NCBI GenBank assembly: GCA_013146195.2
Contig: CM028382.1
Coordinates: 6,642,767 to 6,706,766, forward strand
Source: Codonopsis lanceolata
Lineage: Eukaryota; Streptophyta; Magnoliopsida; Asterales; Campanulaceae
Reading direction: 5' to 3'
DNA length: 64,000 nucleotides
Position numbers and translations under genes: made by a program. Every line of letters begins with the position of its first letter. The stretch's first letter is position 1. The notes beneath the pieces are model-generated. The model was not told the origin of the DNA, searched no databases, and worked only from the letters and a program-made list of their open reading frames with translations. This document shows positions 10,890 through 21,204 of this stretch, in pieces.

Positions 10890-11930
10890 TGCATAGGCCT
10901 ACCTGCTAATAAAACAAGGTTGTAGGCCTACATGCTGATATTTAGCAGGAAGCACTTTTAGACTTGCAAAAGTGTAATCAACCAATATTATAACAAATGA
11001 GTCAAGTAACTGACTTCAGTTACTGACTTGAGTCATGCTTTAAGTGATGAAACATGAAGTAGGCATACCTGCTGATATTCAGCAGGTAGAACTTTTAGAT
11101 TTGTTAAAGTCTAATCAACTTGATTAATAACCAAAATATGTTTTGAATAGTGTACGGTGGATTACTCAACCCAATATTAAAACAAATGAGTCAAGTGACT
11201 TGAGTCATGCTTAAAGTGATGAAACAAAAGTAGGCCTACCTGGCGTATCGGCAGTAGAACTTTTAGACTTGTTAATGTCTAATCAACTTGATTAATAACC
11301 AAAATATGTTTTGAATAGTGTACGGTGGATTACTCAACCCAATATTAAAACAAATGAGTCAAGTAACTGACTTGAGTCATGCTTAACGTGATGAAACAAG
11401 AAGTAGGCCTACCTGCTGATATTTAGCAGCTTTTAGACTTGTTAAAGTCTAATCAACTTGATTAATAACCAAAATATGTTTTGAATAGTGTACTGTGGAT
11501 TACTCAACCCAATATTAAAACAAATGAGTCAAGTAATTGACTTGAGTCATGCTTAAAGTGATGAAACATGAAGTAGTCCTACCTGTTGATATTCAACAGG
11601 TATAACTTTTAGACTTGTTAAAGTCTAATCAACTTGATTAATAACCAAAATATGTTTTGAATAGTGTACGGTGGATTACTCAATCCAATATTAAAACAAA
11701 TGTGTCAAGTAACTGACTTGAGTCATGCTTAAAGTGATGAAACAGGAAGTAGGCCTACTTGCTGATATTCAGCAGGTAGAACTTTTAGACTTGTTAAAGT
11801 CTAATCAACTTGATTTATAACCAAATTATGTTTTGAATAGTGTAGGGTGGATTACTCAACCCAATATTATAACAAATGAGTCAAATAACTGACTTCAATA
11901 ACTTAACTTACTTATGTTGATCAATTGCAG
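10890..11930. repeat. Second tandem array, diverged ~168-176-bp unit
   Basis: The array is related to the 186-bp unit at 2213-3561 and lies in the same orientation, but forms a distinct subfamily (ataaccaaaatatgttttg in place of ataacgaaactatgttttg). The landmark ctcaacccaatatt recurs at about 11165, 11333, 11503, 11679 (with one mismatch) and 11855. The units have lost part of the long palindrome. One unit near 11238 reads ctggcgtatcggcag where its neighbours read ctgctgatattcagcagg. The array runs straight into the inverted arm at about 11935, where the repeat orientation flips. Confidence 0.85.
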
Positions 11931-11934
11931 AGGG

Positions 11935-13187
11935 TATATTAGACTTTAACAAGTGTAAAAATTCTTCCTGCTGAATATCAGCAGGTAGGCATACAACCTT
12001 GTTTTATCACTTTAAGCATGAGTCAAGTAACTGATGTCAGTTACTTGACTCATTTGTTATAATATTGGGTTGAGTAATCCACCCTACACAATTCAAAACA
12101 TAGTTTCGTTATTAATCGAATTGATTAGACTTTAGCAAGTGTAAAAGTTCTTCCAACTGAATATCAGCAGGTAGGCATACAATCTTGTTTTATCACTTTA
12201 AGCATGAGTCAAGCATGACCATATCGTTACTTGACTCATTTGTTATAATATTGGGTTGAGTAATTCACTATATTATTCAAAACATAGTTTCGTTATTAAT
12301 CGAATTGATTAGACTTTAGCAAGTGTAAAAGTTCTTCTGTTGAAAATCGGCAAGTAGGCATAGCACAACCTTGTTTTATCACTTTAAGTATGAGTCAAGT
12401 AACTGATGTCAGTTACTTGACTCAAGTCAACCATAGGTGTAAACTGATTCATTTACCCTACCCTCTGCAAGTTTAATCTACACTATGCAAATATGAAAGT
12501 GATATACAAATTGTCTGAGTAATATACAAACATTTTCAATTGACATATATCTGCAACTAGAAACTCATATAAGTAGTACCCAAAATAAAGCAAAAACAGA
12601 GCAATTTCATTGCATTAATCAAGGTAAGCAATGATTGTCATTATCATAAACAAGTGTATTTTACACGACCTCTGTGAAATAAAGAAAATACATGACCAAT
12701 GTCATCTCCGAATTCCTCATTCAAACAAATACAAGCACCAGCACAGCCAGTAGATGCACATTTCAAGTATCAAGTTCCTAAAAAATGACAAACATAAACA
12801 ACCTTGCCAAAACTAAAGTACCAATCCCCCTGCCATCATCCACCAAACATATTCAACCTTCCCAAAAAATAACTCCCTGTTTTTCATGTGCTCATTGTCA
12901 ACTAACAAAAACTGGCAAACATATACAACCTTGCCATCATCTACCAAACATCAACAAAACTACCATACAGTGCCATCATCCACCAAACATCAACAAAAAC
13001 AAGAAAAACAACCATACTATTATATGCATTAATATATCTCTATAGTCATTCCATTTGTTTCCTTACACTTCTTTTTCCAAATGTTCATCTTATTTTTTCG
13101 ATTTTACGATTTTTGCTTTCTCAATTTTGATTCTTTTTATTAATTGTGGTTCAGCAACCTTCACTTGATGAGTTGTAGCGGGCCTCT
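11935..13187 (-). repeat. Right arm of the ~1.2-kb inverted repeat (MULE region)
   Basis: This is the reverse complement of about 1447-2640. It holds roughly two and a half tandem-array units in reverse orientation, then the spacer, then the 3' coding tail of the DUF1985-type gene that continues to the right. Identity to the left arm is very high. Several differences follow CAG/CTG to CG changes, for example the left-arm atcagaaaatcag, which reads atcgtaaaatcg in this arm's matching orientation (plus strand near 13100). Confidence 0.75.
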
Positions 13188-14708
13188 CATGCACTGGATT
13201 TCCAGCAGCCTTCACTTGAGGCCTTTCTTGAACTGGATTTCCAGCAGCCTTCTGACTTGCAGCAGGAGTCTCTTGTACTGGATTTCCAACAGCTTTCTCA
13301 GTTGTAGTAGGCCTCTCTTGCACTGCATTTCCAGCAGCCTTCATCGTCTCGTGGTCAGGTGGTGTCATCATCGTATCATGGAGAGGTGGTATTATCGCCG
13401 TATCCTGTTAGGTGGTGTCTGCCAGTGGTGGGATGGTGTTTGCTGCCTCCTCGCCTCAACTAATTCATTGATCTTCTGGTTCATTTCAATCATATGATCA
13501 TCAATCTTTCATATTTGAATACTATGATCATCAATCTTCCGGTTGATTTCAAGGAAGTTATCATTGATCTTTTGTTGCATAAAAGTCACAACATCCAAGA
13601 TTACCATCATCAAATCATTAGCCGGGGCAACTTCTTCTTCAGTTGGTTGTTCCTCTAAACTATATGTGTATATTGTACACCAAGTCCCCAGAAACCCATG
13701 AACATAACGCAAACAAGATTCCGCATCATTCGGAACCAAAGGAAGAAGAGCAACATCCTGTCAATTCAAAAACAATAAAAACTTCATTAATGAAATGCAC
13801 AATAAAATAAATCTTTCATTATCGTGGTAGAAATAATGGAAATATTTTACATGTTGTATATCCAAGATTTGAATAATCTCTTCATAGCTTGGATTTCCCG
13901 TCGACTTCCAGTTATACATTCTAGGAACTTCTGTTCCTATCTTTTCCAGCTGATAAAGATCTTCAAATCCAGGAAAGTTACAAAATAATTCAAATACCCA
14001 AACCTGAACAAAGTTATATGTAAGAAACATGTGATGAAATTAATTTATTGTCATTTGATGTATAGTTGAATTCAAACTGTTTACCCGTATTGGTAATGGG
14101 AAGCCATAGAAGGTATTGGTTTTAACACTATCCTTGTTCGAAAGTTTTTTCAGTGTAGTTAGAAGATTGTGATAAGACCTTCTTCCCCATGGATAATTAT
14201 TAAACAACTCCAAGTTATCCACGATATTCAAAAAATCAGTGTCAATCGAAGTATTCCTTTCCTTGGCTCTCAGCACAGATTCGTAGATAACATCAAGTCC
14301 CAATTTGTATCTGTCCAACTCATTTTTTGCACTTGAAAAAGCTTCCTTTAATTCTTCAGGTCTCACAACCTTTTTCCGTCCCTCAAAGTATTCATTAAAT
14401 AATCTTTTTGTTGTAGGGATGTCCTTATTAAAATCACTCTCATCACCCGAATATAAACCAGTAATTAGCGTATAATCTGAGAGCCCAAATCTTACTTTCT
14501 GACCCCCAATACAAAACCACAACTCATTTTCATCGGACGACTCAATCCTCAACATAACTAAAACATGTAGCAACATATTGGAGGGGTTCATATTCTTCTT
14601 AATCCCATACAACTTTCCAAATGCAGAATCCAAGAACATTTTTTTGTGTTCTTCATCTAATTTTTGATAAACATAATCTACAACTGACAATTTACTTCTG
14701 CATGACAC
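13090..14708 (-). pseudogene. DUF1985-type protein gene, transposon-associated, incomplete
   Basis: Read right to left, 14708-14040 encodes a DUF1985 domain (motifs include LSVVDYVYQKLDEEHKKM, WFCIGGQKVRFGLSDY and NNYPWGRRSYHNLL). 14030-13761 continues it (VWVFELFCNFPGFEDLYQLE, KIGTEVPRMYNWKSTGNPSY). 13739-13509 follows with a short helical region. 13371-13090 is a degenerate repeat of about 14 residues (KAAGNPVQERP, four copies) ending in a Lys-rich tail. Introns probably join the parts, and at least one junction needs a frame change. The first block opens with GTG, so the true start lies upstream. In plants this domain is typically carried by MULEs, often with a Ulp1 cysteine protease domain; none is seen here. 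The last ~100 bases are duplicated in the left inverted arm. Confidence 0.65.
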
Positions 14709-16301
14709 TTTTGCAGAGTATCTTTTTTATGGCGGAGTAATGAATGACATATTCTCTGTAATAGAATTTTAAATCGTAAATATTAATCACAACAATTATG
14801 TTTTAAACAGATAGAACCAAAAAAACATGCAGTTCATGTTTGAAAACAAAAAAAAAATCAGTTCATGTTTGAAAGAGTTCACCCATGTTTGCAAAACCAA
14901 ACAAATTAACATAAACTATTAAAATAAATTAAAATGCAAATTGTAAATATGAAACACATAAAAAGCAATAAACATAAACACCAATTATGTTTCTACATAT
15001 ACAATTGATTGGAATTGTAGTTCAAAATATGTTGATTAATTGAAGCATGAATCGCTCAAACTACAACAGAGGACCAATATATCTAGATTAATTAGACTGC
15101 GTGGGAAAAATGTGAGGGTAGAGTAACTGACTATTGAAAGTAAATCAAAAAGAGCTGTTGAATCGATCCAAATAAGGTCTCCTGGTAGCTGTTAGACGTA
15201 GGGTATGAATTTGATTTTTCTTTTCGAACAAATAAATTGTGAAAGAGGAGATGATTATCTCAGTCGATTATAGGTCGATTATTCGAAATTGAGTAGAGTC
15301 AATTACTCGACCTATGTTGTTGTGAGTCGACTAAATACTCGACCACTTACCGATTTAAAAAAACGTAGAATAGAAAGTTTCTATCAACCATTTTTTTAAC
15401 CTGATCAAAGACCATACTAGATAATATCCTCCTAAACCTTGATTAAACCCGTCAATTGAAAGTTTGAAACTAATCGAAACCTGGCCGCACTCTCTCTCTC
15501 TCTCTCTTCGCTCGGTCTGCTCTCTCTCTCCATCAACGACCCCAGGCGATTTCCTTCCCGACTCCGGCCTCCTTCTCCATATTTGATTATTGAAACGGTT
15601 TTTGAGCCGACAATTCTCCATATCAGGGTGCTCTACGTTAGGGTTCTTTCTGACTACGAAGAGCGACGAATCTGATCTTGCCGTTTAGAGATTCAGAAAT
15701 GTTTGAGGTATTCTTCTTTTTCTAAACTCAATCTTTGACCTAATCCTATTTACTTTGTCCATTAATGATTACTCTTTGTCTCTGTGTGTGTGTGTGAAGT
15801 AGTTGCCGACTTGCCGGACAAATTTCAAATATTTTGAAACTGAGGCTGATTTAAGTGAAATTAAGTGGAAAAACAAAGCAATTCGAATTCTTTAGTCAAT
15901 TGAGTTACTTGTTGAGGAAAAGTGTTTTCCTTTATGTACATGATGCAAAAAAGTGTATGTGGTTTTTGTATATGAATTTAACTGAACATGTGGTTGCCTA
16001 TTTTTTTTACCAAGTATTTAGCTTGTGGCCTTTGTTTATGTTTGCGCTATTCTGTACATTTGTTTTTAGTTCATTTGAGGGTTTTTTTCAAATTCATTTA
16101 TGGGTTTTGTTGAAATTTTATCTATTTGTTTTACAAATGAATCCCATGATATGGTGAATTCTTTTGTGGTTAACTGGTTATTAGCCGAGACGTGCAACGA
16201 GAGTCCCACTTTAACATTACAAACTAGTAGCACTTTACTCTGTTTATATAATCAATGTGAGGTTGGCTGGCTTTATTCTTATTGAATTTCAACTTGTTAC
16301 T
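14709..16301. other. Upstream flank of the DUF1985 gene, no clear gene
   Basis: AT-rich sequence. A motif resembling the array palindromes (gagtcaattactcgacc near 15297) occurs once. CT-rich and GT-rich microsatellites lie at about 15487-15540 and 15784-15796. An apparent leader with a possible splice donor after ATGTTTGAG (about 15699) is not backed by a longer coding frame. Confidence 0.4.
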
Positions 16302-16620
16302 CACTACTAGAAACATGTCATTTACTGACGGAAATTTTTCCGTCGGCAATTACTGACGGAATTTTAAAATTACTAACGGAAGTCTGCAGTAAATGAGCGG
16401 GTCATTAATTACTAAAGGAAGTGTCCGTCGGCAATTACTAACGGAATTGTAAAATTACTAACGGAAGTCCGTCGGAAAAATCTCTATGAAATGGTGTCAT
16501 ATTTAATGACGGAGTTTCCGTAGGTAAATATTTTTTTCCGTCAGTAATTAGATACGAAATATGTCGGTCGGTCGGTAATTACCATCGGAAGTTTCCCTCA
16601 GTAACCGCATTAAAAAAATG
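16302..16620 (+). mobile_element. CACTA (En/Spm-like) terminus with subterminal repeats
   Basis: The block begins CACTACTAGAAAC, the hallmark terminal sequence of CACTA elements. It is followed by many copies, in both orientations, of a short motif around ttactgacggaa / ttccgtcggcaatt, as expected for the subterminal region bound by CACTA transposase. The matching opposite end (ending CTAGTAGTG) was not found in the window, so this may be a single end or a decayed element. A CT-rich leader-like stretch follows at 16640-16960. Confidence 0.7.
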
Positions 16621-18098
16621 ACATTTCCTTTTTGCTGAAGGCGGGAGTTAAAAATATATGCCGCCCTTTATTTCCTCTATCAAAAAACCCTCTCTCAAAA
16701 AACCCTCAATTAACTCGGTCTCTCTCTCTTCCTCTTCGCAGTATTCCCTCAGTTCGCAATCGCTCCCTCCGACTGCCCTCCGACGCTCCCTCCTCAAGGC
16801 CAACAGTCAGGTACGTTCCTAATTTCTTCCCAATTTCTCAAACCCTCAATTTCCCCCTCCCTCTCCCTTCACGGTCTCTGTCAAATCCGGCTCACAAACA
16901 CTCTCTTTTGTCTTCATCACCACAGCTTCAACACCCTCCGCGACGTCAGTTCAGGTACGTGTCTTGTCTCTTCAGTCTCAAACCTACAATTATACCTATT
17001 GCTGTATATAATTTTCTGTTGTGTTTTCTATATCGTGAATCCATGTCTGGGTGACTACTGACTAGTCAAAGAGGGTTTAATGCTTCCTTTTGCTTTTAAA
17101 TTTCTATTTAGTAATGTTACAAGTGAAATATGCTTAGTTGTATTTGTATTAGGTATTTAGGTAGTGAGATTTACTTGGCATTGCTTGTAAGGGAAAATCT
17201 TGAGGTTAACTGGGGCATTTGGCTCAATTTAATTAATTGCTCAAGTAATTGACGAATTAGGTCTAATGCAAGCAGTTGTACACCCACAATCAACTAGAAT
17301 CTTTTCAACCATGAATATATATATATATATATATATATATGTCTTTTCTGTTGTGTTTGGTCGAAAAAATGAAACATGGAAGAAGTACAGATTCAAAAAA
17401 TATGTTTTTATTTTTTCGAATAGGAATCACTCTACGCAACCAAGCCAATTGCTTGTTATGGAGGAATCACTCACTCCTAATGCAATAACACTTGCAAAAT
17501 ATGTATTTTAATTAACTCCAAATCTGAGTTTTCCCATCACATATGAGAGGTATAAATAGGCTAGAATGGAACATCCCTCCATTTACTAGGCTAGATATAT
17601 GAATTGAGAAAAAAAAATGAAAAGTCATGAGTTGAAAAATCAAATACAAAGAATTTATCCAAAACTAAGAGGATAATCTGAACTTGTATGATTAATCAAA
17701 GGTGAAGAACCCCAGCTCAGTGTAGGAGAAGAAATAGAGAAGAAAAAATCAACAGGAAGATGAAACGGAGCTGCAGAAACTGTGCTGGCAGCTTGCATAG
17801 TCTGTAATCAAAATTCATTTTCTCACACCTCAAAGCTCGAAACGACGAACCGTTTTTTTCCCCATAAACTAGACTCATAGATCTTTCCAACCATATAGGG
17901 CACACCACCTAGTTCTCTCCCAATGAAAGCAGTTTTTCGTTCAAAGACAGACCATGTGTCGGAATTTCAGAAACTGCACATAAGGGGCGAATCTGAACTC
18001 TAACATGCTGCTTCCCTTTGTGATCCCTGCCAGCCGTGCCATCCAACTAACCAAATGTGGTTCTTTAGTTGTGCCTCTTTTGTAGCCTTGACTGATTA
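16621..18098. other. CT-rich leader-like stretch and AT microsatellite, no gene
   Basis: 16680-16960 is pyrimidine-rich with leader-like character, and its open frame shows no recognisable protein. 17309-17341 is an (AT)n microsatellite. The rest is unremarkable. Confidence 0.4.
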
Positions 18099-18111
18099 CT
18101 AAAACCAATAC

Positions 18112-18326
18112 CTTACCTCCATTTTAGGTCCAATCCTGAAAACTCCCATGGGCTGCTCATTAGACACCATGGTAAGAAGTGGGATAAGAGCAAAAGGAAT
18201 CTGCATTACTTGAAGCACATTAAGCCATTCATTCAGAACATCCAACGAGTCTTCCGATCTTTTGAAGTAAAGAGCCACAGTTATAGTTGGCACAATAGCA
18301 CAACTTCGTGTCATCAGTGACTTCAA
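18112..18326 (-). pseudogene. NRAMP metal transporter fragment
   Basis: The minus strand encodes about 72 residues matching the middle of NRAMP-family metal-ion transporters. The recognisable run includes MTRSCAIVPTITVALYF, then SEDSLDVLNEWLNVLQ, then QIPFALIPLLTMVSNEQ. In a full NRAMP these lie in adjacent membrane helices. The rest of the ~500-residue protein is absent. The fragment ends at a plausible splice site (GGAGGTAAGG), suggesting capture of a genomic exon. It lies downstream of an IQD fragment in the same orientation. Confidence 0.8.
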
Positions 18327-18739
18327 AACAAACCGTTTGGGGCTGTAGTTGTTGGCGGGTTGGAGCAGGTCTTAAGGTATAAAAACTGATCAAATTAAGC
18401 AAGGGGTTTGGGTAGTAATTTGCAAAGAAAACTTCAGAACTTTTAGCAGATTGTAGGAGGGTTTGTGGCGGGTTTGAGGCTGTTTTGGAGAGTTTTGTTC
18501 AGCCATAGAGCAGCCTAAAGAAAGCTGGAACAGATTGTTAATTCAGTCATCCGGATACGCATCATATAATCCCTCCATTTCGAAAGTAGAGTCCCATTTG
18601 AACTGGGCACAAGAGAATACATTCCACTATTACCTTGAGTAGATGGTTTGTAGTGGTGTGAAAAATTTAAGATCGTGGGCAGTTGGAATTTGATCATGTG
18701 GACCAAACTCGTCGATTTCTTGAAGCAACTTTTTCTCTT

Positions 18740-18967
18740 CCATTTGTTGGGTGTACCCTCAAGTTCCTTATCTTTCTTGTTGGCTTGACGGGGGAGTGCT
18801 GCCTGGTTCTCTAACATTTGGATCTGTCGCGATTGAATTTGAGTTTGGACTCTCACTAAGAGCTGCATATGTTTCATAGCATTCATAGTCTGTCGCTTCA
18901 CATTTTGCCCTCTTACAACTCCTTGAAGCCTCACCAAACCCCTTAATGCTCTGAAACTCCTCCTTGC
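18740..18967 (-). pseudogene. IQ-domain (IQD) protein fragment
   Basis: Preceded by an intron-like acceptor (tgtacag), this minus-strand exon encodes ARRSFRALRGLVRLQGVVRG followed by QNVKRQTMNAMKHMQLLVRV. This is the IQ67-domain signature of plant IQD calmodulin-binding proteins. The similarity runs on through RQIQMLENQA and stops at about KELEGTPNKW, after which the sequence becomes unrelated. It is a single captured exon with no start, no calmodulin-binding C-terminus and no neighbouring exons, hence a gene fragment. Confidence 0.85.
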
Positions 18968-20109
18968 CTGTACATAACCCAAAAAGGTCACGTGCCAATC
19001 CAAACAAAGTATTTAAATGCGTGACAGTTTCCAAAATATATAGAACCTCTAAATTATATTATGTTATCTTAAAATTCACTTCGTTTACACGGAGCACATT
19101 GTGGCTTTAGCTCGACCAATTTTCTGTTTCTCTCTCTCTGTCTTTGTTAAACAAACTGCATCCAGGTAGTTGATTTTGTTGGAAGCTGTTAGTTAAGGCT
19201 TAACCAAAATAGGAGTATAAGTAAGCTGTTAGGTATGGAATTGGGAAGTCAATTGGAAGAGATAGAGAAGCCAAACTCATATGTTTTAAATCATGTGCAG
19301 TCCCTGTTTTCGACGATTTTCTGAAATTTTCTGTAGCAAATCCGTCCAAGGAAATGTTATGATTTTTTGATATATTGTACTTGTACATGTTAAATAACTC
19401 TCTGTAATTTTTCATAAAATTTTAAGGTCAGGAAGTACCTTAATCGAGCTATGAATCATCGCTGCCTTAGTGAAACTGTTATCAGAAAATTTGGGTGGTA
19501 ATCTGAATTTGATATGATAAAAACTTGATGAATATAGATCCGAATCGAGTGATTCAAAGTGGAAAGTTATAGTTTAAAGTGTCTAGTTTCTGAATTTGTA
19601 AGATTGGTGATGTTTGGAGTTGTCATAAATATTTGGTGAATTTAGCAAGATTGTCGCGCATAATCATGGAGTAGTATATACTTGAACCATAATCAGAGTA
19701 TAGCTCATTTATTCTTGATCTTGAGTTGCATTTCAATTTACATATTCTCTTTTGTTTGTATAGATATCAAAATTTTAGTGTTGGTACATTGTAAACTAGG
19801 AGTCATGTCAATGAATCGGAGTTAGATGTTGGGAAGAAATCAAAACATGCAAAAGAATATGAACATAAGCTTGAAGATAGGCTTCATGAGGAATCTTGCA
19901 TCTTGATCATTTTATTGGTATTAGAAATATTTTGCGGTAGTGTTTGGGAGCATAGAATCCAAGAAATTTAAGAGTGTGTTCAAGTCAGGAAAATCCTTGT
20001 CACAGCAATATCTGTAACTTATCTTTATCAAATAGCAAGGCAAAGTACTCTTGGTTTAAGTGCCAGTAAGAACTTACCTGTTGCAACTGATTTGTTGTGT
20101 TAGTTGACT
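18968..20109. other. Spacer between captured gene fragments
   Basis: AT-rich non-coding sequence with no recognisable domain or element end. Confidence 0.4.
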
Positions 20110-20420
20110 GATCATTGGATGCTGATCCAAACAAGAGATGCTAAGTGTTCCTATTCCTGGTAGCTTGATGTATACCAAAACCAGAACCAATGGCCCCATT
20201 AATGGCTGCATTGGTTGCCAGCTGGATAAATGCCATGGTATTAGCATGGTATCCGCTAAAAAGAGCTTTTCTCTCATCACTTCCTTCAAAATTTTTGCAG
20301 TCCATGCACTTACAGTTTTCAGAGCACATTATGCCACCTTGAAAGCACTCACAATACTTCTTGAGACATCCAGATTTCTTGCAGTTACATCCTTTGTTGT
20401 GCTTCGCTAGCCCTTTTACC
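20110..20420 (-). pseudogene. TSO1-like CXC-domain protein fragment (TCX5/6 type)
   Basis: The minus strand encodes a cysteine-rich CXC repeat, HNKGCNCKKSGCLKKYCECF, followed by GGIMCSENCKCMDCKNFEGS. A helical stretch with HANTMAFIQLATNAAINGAI comes next. This is the second CXC (CRC) motif and following region of plant TSO1/CPP-like DNA-binding proteins, of the TCX5/6 kind. The first CXC motif and the rest of the protein are missing, and the frame breaks near 20150. It is the third unrelated gene fragment on this strand within 2.5 kb. Confidence 0.85.
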
Positions 20421-21204
20421 TCACCAGCCTCTTCCTATTTTGATTACAGACCATTAATATGCAAGCAAACAAATAATGGTGAAAGATTTCTAACTAAGAA
20501 CAAAATGAGAAAGAAGTTTAAACATAGCTTGAAGAAGATTATTGCAACTACAGTATTTTCTTTCACTAGAAATCTATCACAAGAGAACACGTATATTCAG
20601 AGTATAAAATATCAAAAAACCAGCTCTCAGCTTCAGAGCTGGTGATGTTGGCAGGCTTCTCAGTGCCTTGATTAATTTCTTTTTGATGTATGTGTATATC
20701 CTCTGCGGCTGCTGTTTATTCTGATTCTGTTTCTGCTTCTGCTTTCTTTTCCTCGTATCGTAAGCGACAACATAATCATCATTATTTATGTTGCTATTAC
20801 CAGTGGATGGGGATGAACTAAGACAAGGATGGGTCAGAAATTAATCTATTAGGAGTTAATTAATGAAGACATGGTAATGAAGACAGAAATTGGTAGGAGC
20901 TAAAACATATTTGAGCAGTTCTTGAGATGATGTTGCATTTGTCTAATTTTAATTTTAATTTTTTTGGTTGAAGGGGGGGGGCTTGTTTACGGTTGAAACA
21001 AGCTGCAATTTTTGATGAAGCTAATGTTCATACCTCTGTGAAAGATTTAGATTTTAGGTACATGATAGTAGCTGCAGTAGGTTGCCTTGTGCTGAACTTA
21101 AAGATGAAGTCGTAACACTTAGCGGGGAAATGTTCATTTGTACTACTAGTTCTGTGATGTAATTTGTACTGAATGTTCAAGCAGAAATATGTTTTTGTTT
21201 ATCT
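20421..21204. other. Intergenic flank upstream of the ataxin-10-like gene
   Basis: No gene is seen. A purine/pyrimidine-biased stretch near 20640-20760 may be further TCX-derived sequence in decay. A poly-G run lies at about 20975. Confidence 0.35.

Noticed and set aside
16632..17054. 140-codon open frame after the CACTA end
   Set aside because: It is low-complexity Ser/Pro/Leu sequence from CT-rich DNA with splice-like sites, and no recognisable protein.
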